NCBI RefSeq assembly: GCF_900101015.1 | Contig: NZ_FNFZ01000015.1 | Location: forward strand, 44,474-108,473 | Length of the DNA stretch: 64,000 nt | Reading direction: 5' to 3' | Source: Sarcina sp. DSM 11001 | GTDB taxonomy: Bacteria; Bacillota; Clostridia; Lachnospirales; Lachnospiraceae | In this document: piece after piece, positions 32,807 through 41,220 of the stretch | Position numbering within the stretch: position 1 is the stretch's first letter | Layout: every line of letters begins with the position of its first letter | Notes under the pieces: generated by a model | Seen by the model: only the letters and a program-made list of their open reading frames with translations | What the model was told of the DNA's origin: nothing | The model's database searches: none | Program-made: the position numbers and the translations under genes

Positions 32807-33883
32807 TTAATCCTTCTTTTTAGACAGCAGATCCGAAATCTTATTGACAAGAACGCCGACGACGATGGCGCCGACAAATGTTTCCGGACTGAGGAGGTTT
32901 TCTTTCAGCCAGGCAACGGGGCCTTTTGCCCCTGGAGAGGCAGCTGGCTCATCGTTATTATCATCTGGAGAGGCAGCTGGCTCATCGTTATTATCATCTG
33001 GTGAGACAGCTGATTCATCGCCTTTGTTGATTGTTATCGGATCTGTTTCGGGTGATTGATCTGAGACGAGAGAATCTGCCGTGGCCTGCTCAGCAGCGGC
33101 TCCTTCCTGGTCCGATGTTCCGGCTGTGTGTACACGGAAGCTGTATTCGCCGGCAATTCCGAACGATTCCACCATTAGAAGGTATTCACCGGGCGGCAGC
33201 TGTAATTCCTCCTGCCGGCCGTTATCCGTGATCATAGAGTACAGGACATTTTCGTTGAGGTCCCTGATGGTAAGTTCCAGCCCGGCAGTAGAGGAACACT
33301 CGATGGACGATATGGGGGCTGAGGCTGTCAATCGAAAAGTATGCTGTTCATGGATGGTATCATCGGAGCTGCTGTGAAAGAACCCCTCATAGGACTGGTC
33401 ACAGACAATATTTTCCGGCGGCATGTGCAGAGGTGTCTCCTTCAGGGAGAACCTGTAGTCGCCGGAAGTATCCGCGTAGGAGACATAAACGCAGACGGAA
33501 TAAGAACCGGGATCCAGATAGAAGCTGTAATCTCCCGGGCTTGCCATGGAGTCCAGCCAGGCGTCGAGGAGCTGGTTTTCATCGGCGTCTATGACCTTGA
33601 TCCGCAGAACCTGGTTTGTATGCGTGATAAAATGCATCTGCACAAGCCCTGCATCGGAAAGAGTGAAAGGATATAAACCCGCCGGACTCTCTCCTGAAAA
33701 GCTGTTTTCTTCAACTGGAGTGATGGTTCCCTCGATATAGGTTCCGTCCGTCGGCACAGCCTCCGGGGTACCGGGTGAGGATGCCGGGACCGTCATTGCC
33801 AACGAAAAAGAAATGAAGGCTGTGAGGATTAAAGAAAGAAGTAAGCAGCAAACCCGATTTTTTCTGATGATCAAATAACGCAC
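32807..33883 (-). CDS. Exported, membrane-anchored protein with PPC-like repeats
   Basis: 358 residues from GTG 33883, with GGAGG 9 nt upstream. A signal sequence (LLLSLILTAFISFSLAMTVPA) is followed by two beta-rich domains resembling bacterial pre-peptidase C-terminal domains (about 45-150 and 155-250). A Ser/Pro/Asp-rich stalk with three DDNNDEPAASP units (about 290-320) leads to a C-terminal membrane segment, FVGAIVVGVLVNKISDLL, with a Lys tail. It probably displays a binding domain on the outer membrane face. No enzyme motif is seen. Confidence 0.7.
   Translation of the reverse strand: MRYLIIRKNRVCCLLLSLILTAFISFSLAMTVPASSPGTPEAVPTDGTYIEGTITPVEENSFSGESPAGLYPFTLSDAGLVQMHFITHTNQVLRIKVIDADENQLLDAWLDSMASPGDYSFYLDPGSYSVCVYVSYADTSGDYRFSLKETPLHMPPENIVCDQSYEGFFHSSSDDTIHEQHTFRLTASAPISSIECSSTAGLELTIRDLNENVLYSMITDNGRQEELQLPPGEYLLMVESFGIAGEYSFRVHTAGTSDQEGAAAEQATADSLVSDQSPETDPITINKGDESAVSPDDNNDEPAASPDDNNDEPAASPGAKGPVAWLKENLLSPETFVGAIVVGVLVNKISDLLSKKKD
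32930..33018 (-). repeat. 33-bp in-frame minisatellite in the stalk
   Basis: Two identical and one diverged 33-bp unit encode the DDNNDEPAASP repeats of the anchored protein. Confidence 0.88.
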
Positions 33884-34074
33884 TTTCCGAAGCCTCCATG
33901 ATCGACATCCCGATCTGAGCTTAACAATTGCAACAGATTCATTATAGCATATACATTTTCAATACAAATACAAAAGCGGGATATGTCCGTTTTCAAAATT
34001 CACTGCGCAAAATTTACAAGCCCTTTTATGAAACAAATAACTCTATGGCCGACTATGGCGGAAAGGGCACATGT

Positions 34075-34338
34075 ATGGAAGAGAAAAGACAGATCAATGC
34101 GCAGTTGATCGGACAGAACATCAGGAGGATTCGACTGGAACACGGGGAGACACAACAACAGCTGGGCGCACTGCTTGGATACGGGGCTACAACGATCGCC
34201 AACTATGAAACCGGGTACAGGATGCCGGACCTGGAGACCTTCTTTCAGATCGCCATGCATTACAGTGCATCACTGGAAGATTTTATACGAGAACAGGAAA
34301 CCGCAATCCCGGATGACAGTCAGAATGGCTTCATCTGA
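34075..34338 (+). CDS. Small XRE-family regulator
   Basis: 87 residues, nearly all one helix-turn-helix: IGQNIRRIRLEHGETQQQLG with ALLGYGATTIANYETGYRMP. It has a short acidic tail. The start is uncertain: ATG 34075 has GGAAAGGG upstream, and in-frame codons exist back to 33928. Target unknown. The 190 bp after it contain an open fragment (ending about 34519) with RIVNIPGAEDRYTDYEQF that may be a decayed gene end. Confidence 0.75.
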   Translation: MEEKRQINAQLIGQNIRRIRLEHGETQQQLGALLGYGATTIANYETGYRMPDLETFFQIAMHYSASLEDFIREQETAIPDDSQNGFI

Positions 34339-34530
34339 TGAATACCAGTCAGAATGCTCTTAGGAAGTTCATACATGTTTGTGGTCACGAGATCATAGCC
34401 ACAAGTATGCTGATCAAGGTTCACGAATCGTGAATATCCCGGGAGCGGAAGACAGATATACTGATTACGAGCAGTTTATTGAAGAGAATACTCATTTGCT
34501 GAACAGAAAAATCATATGAGGAGGATACCC

Positions 34531-35088
34531 ATGAAAAAAATAATAGGGATCATTATTGCAGGAATCATTATCATGACACTGTTTGGAAATGGAAAAAGCC
34601 GTGGAACCAGGGTAAATAAAGAAGCAGAAAACCGGACCGGAACCGAAACCACAGTCACAGGAGGACAGAACGCAGGATCTGAACAAGAATCGGAAGAGAA
34701 TTTGACAGAGAATCAGGAAGAGGAAACAAAACAAGAGGAAACAGAACCGGAGGAAGAACAGGAGCCGGAGGAAGAACAGGAGCCGGAAGATGAGCCTGAG
34801 GATGAGCAGAACGAATCTGCGGAAGATGGGATCTCACCGGAATTCAAGGCGGCCATGGACAGCTACGAGGAGTTTTTTGACGAATACGTCGCGTTTATGG
34901 AGAAGTATTCAAAATCGTCCAACCCCTCAGGGATGATCATGGATTACAGTGAATACATGATGAAATATGCAGATACGATGAATAAGCTCAATCAGGTCGA
35001 CTATGACAAACTGACAGTCCCGGAACAGGCCTATTACATTGAAGTCATGGCGAGGATCCAGAAAAAGCTGCTGCAGAGCACACAGTGA
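34531..35088 (+). CDS. Membrane-anchored DUF6591-like protein
   Basis: 185 residues. An N-terminal hydrophobic anchor (IIGIIIAGIIIMTLFG) is followed by an acidic linker with EPEEEQEPEEEQEPEDE repeats (about 60-100), then a helical domain. FKAAMDSYEEFFDEYVAFME and YYIEVMARIQKKLLQ are typical of DUF6591 proteins, which are common in Lachnospiraceae and of unknown function. No lipobox cysteine is present, so it is anchored by the helix. AGGAGG precedes ATG 34531. Confidence 0.75.
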   Translation: MKKIIGIIIAGIIIMTLFGNGKSRGTRVNKEAENRTGTETTVTGGQNAGSEQESEENLTENQEEETKQEETEPEEEQEPEEEQEPEDEPEDEQNESAEDGISPEFKAAMDSYEEFFDEYVAFMEKYSKSSNPSGMIMDYSEYMMKYADTMNKLNQVDYDKLTVPEQAYYIEVMARIQKKLLQSTQ

Positions 35089-35134
35089 TCCACAAAATCC
35101 GGTCTGCGGCGCCGCTGCATAGAGTCTGCATAGA

Positions 35135-35350
35135 GTGGGATACAGGGGACGCTTCTCTGTCTATTATTCGAAGACATTTGGAGCGAAGAAAGGGACGGTT
35201 GTCTGCCTTCTTTTGGCAGACACCTGAAGCGAAGAAAGGGACGTTTCTTTGTCTCCGTGAAGGAGAATGAGAAACGTCCCTTATCTCTTATCTGAGCGGT
35301 CCCTTATCTCTTGTCTGAGCGGTTCCTTGTCTCTTGTCTGAGCGGTCCCA
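35135..35350. repeat. REP-like palindromes and 23-24 bp tandem repeats
   Basis: GGGACG-headed units recur at about 35148, 35189 and 35238. The last forms a 13-bp perfect stem (35236-35248 with 35270-35282) with an inner stem. It is followed by three tandem 23-24 bp copies ending TGAGCGGT(C/T)CC (about 35280-35350). No gene is seen between 35089 and 35372. Confidence 0.8.
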
Positions 35351-35372
35351 TGGCCCGCTTTTTCATTTGCGT

Positions 35373-37427
35373 TTATTCCCGATCTCCGAGCAGTTCTCCC
35401 AGGGTGTTTTCGCCCCAGCTGTAGTTGGTAAGGTAGCTTCCTTTGAAAAGCTGGGAGTATTCTTCTTTGCCGGAGAGGAAATTGTAGAGGTCGCAATCGA
35501 CCTTATCCATCACGATCCGGCGCTTTCCGTCTATGGCTTCAACAATGTCGGGAATTCCATATTCCTCCAGGGTGCTCTTCAGGCGGAGAGCGACTTTGCG
35601 GTATCTTGAGAGGGTCAGGGTGTTTGCGGGTTCGTCCTCCCACAGGAAGCTGATCGCTTCTTCGGAAGTGACGTATCCGCCCTTGCGGTCAACAAGGAGA
35701 GCAAAGAGTTCCTTGGACTTTTTGTTGCGGAAGGCGATGGGGGTGTCTCCGACAAAAACATCGAAATAGCCGAAGGTACGGATGGAAACAGTGCGGGTTT
35801 CCGGCAGGGCGGCTCTGCTGGCTTCTGAACCGGTTCCTGAGCTGCCTTCTACCGGGTAAAGCATGACGTAACGTGAGGAATCAGCATTGGGCTCTTTTTC
35901 GGAGCAGATTGCTTTGATTCTGCGCTCGGACTGAGATTGATAGTCAAAATAATTGAACTCTGCTTCACCTGTTCTCAGCAGCTCCGCAAAATTCTCATAA
36001 GCCACTTCACTATAGGCAACGAAAGTCTCAATGGGTGTAAAGCGCTCGGTCAGGGGCAGCCATTCTTCTTCGGTATAGCCAAAGAAGGCGCAGACATTTT
36101 CGGTTGCATAGAGTGGTTTTACCAGGCCTTTCGGAGAGATTTCAAAGGCCGCGATGCCGTCTGAAAACTGGGTGACTAAATCACGCATTTTCTCTCTCAG
36201 CTGGTCGTTTTCTTTCTTCAATGCCATGGAATTTGCGGTCTCTTTTATCTCGCGGCAGCAATAGAAGTTTATTGACTCATCGGCTTTAATGAACACGCCG
36301 CTGTATTGTTTAACGGTGTCGTCGGTCGAACGGGCCTTGTAGGTGATCTGAGGCGGCTTACCGTCAATACTGCGCAGTCTTTTTTGACAGAAATCCACAA
36401 AGAATCGACGAACACTGTCCTGGTCTTCCGAATATACGGAGTCGACCAGCCACTTGATCAGCGCATCTTCAATCTGCATTTCTACATTCTCAAAACGCTT
36501 AAAAAAAGATGCTTCTTCACAATGCAGGCATTTTACTGTATTGGCATCCAGATTGAACTCGAAGATCTTGTCATAAACATCTGTAAGAGCCCGGAGATAG
36601 CGCTTGCTTTCGATCGTTTTTCGCGCCTTGTAGCGTTCTGTAATGTCCATACAAACGCTCTGGAACTCTGCTTCGCCCTGTTCGTTGATGGTTTTTGTGA
36701 CCCATCCGAAAACATGCGCGCGGGTCCCGTCACAGCGGAGCAGGGTCATATCTCCGGCGATGGGAGCATCCGCAGAGAAAACACGGTTCAGATATTTTGA
36801 AAATCTGCGGCGCTCCTCCATTGGGACCATCAGGAAAATATTGCTTTTATACATTTCCAGATAATCCATTTCTCCGTCTTTTACTTCGGGGAAACGCAGC
36901 AGTTCGATCATCTTGGGATTGATATAGGTGATCTTCGGCTGCTTTTCACAGGTATATCTTATAAATCCGCATGGAATGGTATCATTCAAAAAACGCAGAT
37001 TATCATTTTCAGATTTAAGATCGGTTATATCTGCCAATACAGAATGACCGATGAGCGTTCCGTCGTCCAGTTTTCCGGGCGTGACGGTGTCTCTTACATG
37101 GATAATGGTACCGTCCTTTTTGACAAGACGGTACTCATCGGTAAGAGCCTGTTCTTTCAAAATTATCTGCTGAATAAAGGCGGAATACTTTTCGCGGTCA
37201 GCCGGGTGGACCCGCTGCAGATAAAGATCAGTGCTGTTATCCAGCAGTTCGCTTTCTTCGACGCCAAGCAGTTCGCACAAATTGCAGCTGGCGTAGTTCA
37301 GGTGAACCGGGGGCGTCAACACATACTGATGAAAGCCGCAGATCTGATGAGAAAGTATTTCCTCCATATAGTTTAATGGATTGTTTGACGAGTTTATCGG
37401 GTTTATTGAGTTTAACGCGTTGTCCAT
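35373..37427 (-). CDS. PAS-domain protein with C-terminal winged-helix (SARP-like) output
   Basis: 684 residues. At least two PAS regions are visible: about 30-150 with EYRLVKKDGTIIHVRDTV, and about 160-290 ending ITERYKA. A third possible one lies near 430-540 (FFGYTEEEW). The C-terminal 110 residues form an OmpR/SARP-type DNA-binding domain, SIRTFGYFDVFVGDTPIAFR with LTLSRYRKVALRLKSTLEEY. There is no kinase or receiver domain, so it looks like a one-component sensor-regulator. ATG 37427 follows AAAGGAGAT. It is the last gene after the fatty acid operon and acyl-CoA synthetase and may regulate them (inference). Confidence 0.75.
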   Translation of the reverse strand: MDNALNSINPINSSNNPLNYMEEILSHQICGFHQYVLTPPVHLNYASCNLCELLGVEESELLDNSTDLYLQRVHPADREKYSAFIQQIILKEQALTDEYRLVKKDGTIIHVRDTVTPGKLDDGTLIGHSVLADITDLKSENDNLRFLNDTIPCGFIRYTCEKQPKITYINPKMIELLRFPEVKDGEMDYLEMYKSNIFLMVPMEERRRFSKYLNRVFSADAPIAGDMTLLRCDGTRAHVFGWVTKTINEQGEAEFQSVCMDITERYKARKTIESKRYLRALTDVYDKIFEFNLDANTVKCLHCEEASFFKRFENVEMQIEDALIKWLVDSVYSEDQDSVRRFFVDFCQKRLRSIDGKPPQITYKARSTDDTVKQYSGVFIKADESINFYCCREIKETANSMALKKENDQLREKMRDLVTQFSDGIAAFEISPKGLVKPLYATENVCAFFGYTEEEWLPLTERFTPIETFVAYSEVAYENFAELLRTGEAEFNYFDYQSQSERRIKAICSEKEPNADSSRYVMLYPVEGSSGTGSEASRAALPETRTVSIRTFGYFDVFVGDTPIAFRNKKSKELFALLVDRKGGYVTSEEAISFLWEDEPANTLTLSRYRKVALRLKSTLEEYGIPDIVEAIDGKRRIVMDKVDCDLYNFLSGKEEYSQLFKGSYLTNYSWGENTLGELLGDRE

Positions 37428-37568
37428 TGTATCTCCTTTTGCGGAGTTCTGTTTCTGCCGACGGGGCAGTCTGAAAACTGACATTATTTTGCTTTGGGAG
37501 AAATATTCTCCCCTGCAGCCGGGGAGATTGTATCCCTCATAGGATCTGCAATCGTTCTCACAGTCCGC

Positions 37569-39203
37569 TTAGGCATGACTGCGAAGGACAGTCTTTTGAA
37601 TCTTGCCGCTGATCGTCTTGGGCATTTCGGTCACGAATTCAATGAGGCGGATCCATTTGTACTCCGCAAGCCTCTGATTGCAGAAATTTTTGATCTCCAG
37701 CGCCAGTTCCTGTGAAGAATTATATTCTGCACCGGGAACAATGACAGCCTTGAGTGCCTGGCCCCGGAGGGAATCCGGTACGCCGATCACGCTGCATTCC
37801 ACGACGGCAGGATGCTCCATCAGTACGTTTTCCACTTCGTAGGGACCCACACGGAAACCGCCTGTTTTAATAATATCATCAAAACGGCCGTGGAACCAAT
37901 AGCGTCCGTTTTCATCCATATATGCCGCGTCTCCCGTGTGATATACGCCGTCGCGCCAGACATAGCGGTACTGGTCCTCGTTGTCCAGATATGCGGTAAA
38001 TACACCGGGCTGCCGGCCGGCTTTTTCGGGGACGATGACGACTTCACCGATCTCGCCGATAGCAGCGGGCTTTCCATTCTTTCCGCGAAGCTCGATGTTA
38101 TAGAAGGGAGAGGGTGTTCCCATGGAACCCTCCACAGCGTCGTATCCCTTGAAATTTGCCATCAGCAGGGTTGTCTCGGTCTGTCCGTATCCCTCGCGAA
38201 GCTCCAGCCCGGTGAGCTCTCTGAATTTGCGGAACACTTCAGGAGCCAACATCTCACCTGCGGTCGTCGCGTGCCTGAGCGTGGGCATTTCGGGAATGCC
38301 TTTGCGGACGAGATAGCGATAGACCGTAGGGGGAGCACAGAATGAAGTCACACCATAACGATTGATCACAGCGGTTAACTGTTTTGGCTCAAAGTTATCG
38401 AAATCATAAACCATGACCGCGCTGCCTACCAGCCACTGGCCATAAATTTTTCCCCAGGATGCCTTCGCCCAGCCCGTATCCGCAACTGTGAAGTGCAGGC
38501 CGTTATCCTCTGCCTGATGCCAGTACTTTGCCGTGACGATATGCGCAAGCGGGTAGCTGTGGTCGTGGATAACGCCTTTGGGATAACCTGTAGTGCCGGA
38601 TGTAAAATACAGCATCATAGGATCAGCCGCCAGGGTCTGCACACGCCCGAATTCTTCGGAGGCTCCTTCCATAGCTCTGGTCAGATTTTCAAATCCTTCT
38701 ATATCATTCTGAACGCACCAGAGCCTGGCTGTCCTGCCGGCCTCTTTCAGGGCTGCAATGATCTTTTCGGGAACCTCGTTCTGCGCAGTACACACAATGG
38801 CCTTTACTTTGGAGGATTTAATGCGGTAGACGAGATCACTGACTGTCAGCATATAAGTGGCGGGAATCATCACGGCGCCCAGCTTGTGCAGAGCAACAGC
38901 TGCAAACCAGTATTCATAATGCCTTTTCAAAATCAGCATGACCCGGTCGCCGCGGCCGATCCCTGCATTGCTGAAGACATTCGCCATCTGATTGCTGTAT
39001 TTTTTTATATCCGCAAATGAAAAAATATGTTCCTCCCCCTCGACGTTGCACCACACGAGCGCACGTTTCTCCGGCGTCTCATCTGCGATCTTATCGACAA
39101 CATCATAACCGAAGTTGAAGTTGTCGGGATAATCAAGTGTTATTTTTTTAAGCCTGCCGTTTTCATCGAAAGTCTCATTACAAAACTGTTTGTATACACA
39201 CAT
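37569..39203 (-). CDS. AMP-forming acyl-CoA synthetase
   Basis: 544 residues, ANL superfamily. Motifs are YFTSGTTGYPKGVIHDHSYP (AMP-binding P-loop), EGYGQTETTLL, YHTGDAAYMDENGRYWFHGR and the hinge/catalytic lysine region PKTISGKIQK. It is closest in character to medium-chain acyl-CoA or acetyl-CoA-like synthetases. AAGGAG lies just before the ATG, and it starts 2 bp after accA, so it belongs to the fatty acid operon. It may activate exogenous or recycled fatty acids for phospholipid synthesis. Confidence 0.9.
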   Translation of the reverse strand: MCVYKQFCNETFDENGRLKKITLDYPDNFNFGYDVVDKIADETPEKRALVWCNVEGEEHIFSFADIKKYSNQMANVFSNAGIGRGDRVMLILKRHYEYWFAAVALHKLGAVMIPATYMLTVSDLVYRIKSSKVKAIVCTAQNEVPEKIIAALKEAGRTARLWCVQNDIEGFENLTRAMEGASEEFGRVQTLAADPMMLYFTSGTTGYPKGVIHDHSYPLAHIVTAKYWHQAEDNGLHFTVADTGWAKASWGKIYGQWLVGSAVMVYDFDNFEPKQLTAVINRYGVTSFCAPPTVYRYLVRKGIPEMPTLRHATTAGEMLAPEVFRKFRELTGLELREGYGQTETTLLMANFKGYDAVEGSMGTPSPFYNIELRGKNGKPAAIGEIGEVVIVPEKAGRQPGVFTAYLDNEDQYRYVWRDGVYHTGDAAYMDENGRYWFHGRFDDIIKTGGFRVGPYEVENVLMEHPAVVECSVIGVPDSLRGQALKAVIVPGAEYNSSQELALEIKNFCNQRLAEYKWIRLIEFVTEMPKTISGKIQKTVLRSHA

Positions 39204-39205
39204 AG

Positions 39206-40105
39206 TTACTCCTTGATGACTGCATCTGCCCCTAACCTGCGGAACCTGTCATAACGGTTCTGAGTCAGTTCTACGTCACTGGACAGTCCTTTGAGTTCTT
39301 CCGCCAGGAGAGCGCGGATGCGGTCATAAAATTCCTTTTTGCCGATGTCGTCTTCAGAAAGAATACGCTCGATCACGCCGAGACTTTTGCCGTCCTCGGC
39401 TGTCAGCTTCAGACTCGCGGCAGCGGCATCTGCTTTGGCGGAGTCTTTCCAGAGAATGCTGGCGCAGCCTTCGGGAGAGATGACGGAATACACGGCATTT
39501 TGCAGCATCCAGACCCGGTCGGCAGCAGCAAGGGCGAGGGCACCGCCGCTGCCGCCCTCACCGATCAAAATAGAGATGATCGGGACACAGAGGGTCGACA
39601 TTTCGAGCAGGTTTTCAGCGATCGCCTGACCCTGTCCCCTTTCTTCAGCACCGATTCCGCAGTAGGCGCCGGATGTATCCACAAAGCAGATAACAGGTCT
39701 GCCGAATTTCTCTGCCTGCTTCATGAGGCGCAGGGCTTTGCGGTAACCTTCCGGCTTAGGCATACCGAAATTGCGATAAGTACGCTCTTTTGCGGTATGA
39801 CCTTTCTCAATCGCGATCACCGTAACAGGAACCTTGTCCAGCTTTGCAATGCCGCCTACAACTGCGGGATCATCCGCATAACGGCGGTCACCGTGAAATT
39901 CAATAAATCCCTTGAAAATGTTCTTTATATAATCAAGTCCTGTCGGCCTCTTACTGTCGCGGGCCAGTTTCACACGTTCATATGCACGATAACAGGTGCG
40001 TTCAAAAGCATGTTCATGAGTGCGTTCATGAACACGATCATAAATACGTTCATAGATACGTTCATCAGCGTGTTCACCAGCACGTTTAAAAGCATTTTCA
40101 CTCAT
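39206..40105 (-). CDS. accA: Acetyl-CoA carboxylase carboxyltransferase, alpha subunit
   Basis: 299 residues. With AccD it transfers CO2 from biotin to acetyl-CoA. Recognisable segments are GLDYIKNIFKGFIEFHGDRR, FGMPKPEGYRKALRLM and GEGGSGGALALAAADRVWML. The first 45 residues are an unusual repetitive Glu/Arg/His-rich region (ERIYERIYDRVHERTHEHAF) encoded by 12-bp repeats, in place of the usual amphipathic N-terminal helices. GGGAGGG is positioned 8 nt before ATG 40105. Confidence 0.93.
   Translation of the reverse strand: MSENAFKRAGEHADERIYERIYDRVHERTHEHAFERTCYRAYERVKLARDSKRPTGLDYIKNIFKGFIEFHGDRRYADDPAVVGGIAKLDKVPVTVIAIEKGHTAKERTYRNFGMPKPEGYRKALRLMKQAEKFGRPVICFVDTSGAYCGIGAEERGQGQAIAENLLEMSTLCVPIISILIGEGGSGGALALAAADRVWMLQNAVYSVISPEGCASILWKDSAKADAAAASLKLTAEDGKSLGVIERILSEDDIGKKEFYDRIRALLAEELKGLSSDVELTQNRYDRFRRLGADAVIKE
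39975..40095 (-). repeat. 12-bp repeats encoding the AccA N-terminus
   Basis: About nine degenerate copies of a CGTTCATA(G/A)ATA-like unit, in frame, encode the ER(I/V/T)(Y/H) pattern. Confidence 0.75.
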
Positions 40106-40120
40106 ACCATCGCCCTCCCA

Positions 40121-40260
40121 CAGTGTATTTTCAGCAGCTCAGCCGGATATTCCCGCAGTGCATTTTCAGCAGCTCAACCGGATATTCCTGCAGAGTATTT
40201 TCAGCAGACCAGTCAGATATTCCCACAGTGCATTTTCAGCAGCTCAGCCAGATATTTCTT
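40121..40260 (-). repeat. 35-bp gene-tail repeat after accD, four copies
   Basis: Units at 40121, 40156, 40191 and 40226, each exactly 35 bp. The last and part of the third encode the AccD C-terminus (AELLKMHCGNI and stop); the rest fill the spacer up to the accA ribosome-binding site. Confidence 0.93.
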
Positions 40261-41067
40261 CTGATTGAAACGGGGGATAATGCTGTCGATAAATCCGTGT
40301 TCAAGGACAAATTCCGACTTCTGGAACCCTTTGGGCAGAGCCTTCTTTGTCGTCTGTTCAATCACTCTTGCGCCTGCAAAACCGACGGTCGCGCCGGGTT
40401 CAGCCAGTATAATATCCGCTTCCATAGCGAAGCTTGCCGTCACACCGCCGGTTGTCGGATCAGTGAGAACTGCAATATACAAAAGTCCTGCGTCACTATG
40501 CCGCTTGACCGCTGCGCTTGTTTTTGCCATCTGCATCAGAGACAGCAGGCCTTCCTGCATACGGGCGCCGCCGGACACAGTAAAGCCGATCACGGGCAGA
40601 CGGTATTGCACTGCATATTCAAATAATGTGGTTATTTTTTCGCCGACGACACTGCCCATACTGCCCATCATAAAATAGGGCTCCATAACGAACAGGCAGC
40701 ACTTCTGCCCACCGATCATACCAGTACCGCAGACCACAGCTTCTATTTCACGGCTCGCAGCGCGGACAGTTTCAATCTTGTTATTATATCCGGGAAAATT
40801 CAGCGGATTTTCCGCTTTCATATTGGAATATAATTCACGAAAACTTCCCTTGTCGGTGATCATCTGTATGCGCTGGCGCGCTTTCATACGGAAATGGTAG
40901 CCGCAGGGACAGACAAGGTCATTGGCCCAGAGGCGGCTCAATGGAATCTCCCTGTGGCAGTTCGGGCATTTTTTCTCAGGTTCACCGGAGTCACGCTGAA
41001 CCGGAGCAGAAGTCCGCCCGCCTTCTTCTAACTGATTTTTTGGTTTTAAAAAATTCAACAATGCCAT
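40213..41067 (-). CDS. accD: Acetyl-CoA carboxylase carboxyltransferase, beta subunit
   Basis: 284 residues. An N-terminal zinc ribbon (CPNCHREIPLSRLWANDLVC) precedes the crotonase-like carboxyltransferase fold, with FTVSGGARMQEGLLSLMQMA and LTDPTTGGVTASFAM. It partners AccA for malonyl-CoA formation. Its last residues are encoded by the 35-bp repeat array that continues beyond its stop, so the C-terminus may differ between strains. Confidence 0.95.
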   Translation of the reverse strand: MALLNFLKPKNQLEEGGRTSAPVQRDSGEPEKKCPNCHREIPLSRLWANDLVCPCGYHFRMKARQRIQMITDKGSFRELYSNMKAENPLNFPGYNNKIETVRAASREIEAVVCGTGMIGGQKCCLFVMEPYFMMGSMGSVVGEKITTLFEYAVQYRLPVIGFTVSGGARMQEGLLSLMQMAKTSAAVKRHSDAGLLYIAVLTDPTTGGVTASFAMEADIILAEPGATVGFAGARVIEQTTKKALPKGFQKSEFVLEHGFIDSIIPRFNQKKYLAELLKMHCGNI

Positions 41068-41072
41068 TTCAT

Positions 41073-41220
41073 CACATGTTTCCCATAAGGGGTAAATCGT
41101 ATATTTTCATATATAGGGAAATTACAAGTTTCCTATAAAGGTCAGTCATATGTTTCCCATAAAGGGTAAATCCTATATTTCGATATAAAGGAAAACCACA
41201 TGTTTCCTATAAAGGTCAGT
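41073..41220 (-). repeat. 74-bp gene-tail repeat between accC and accD
   Basis: 41073-41146 and 41147-41220 are two 74-bp copies. The 3' end of accC (41221 onward, encoding the last residues of the protein) is the start of a third. Each unit is internally a partial dimer sharing CATATGTTTCC(C/T)ATAAA. Confidence 0.9.
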
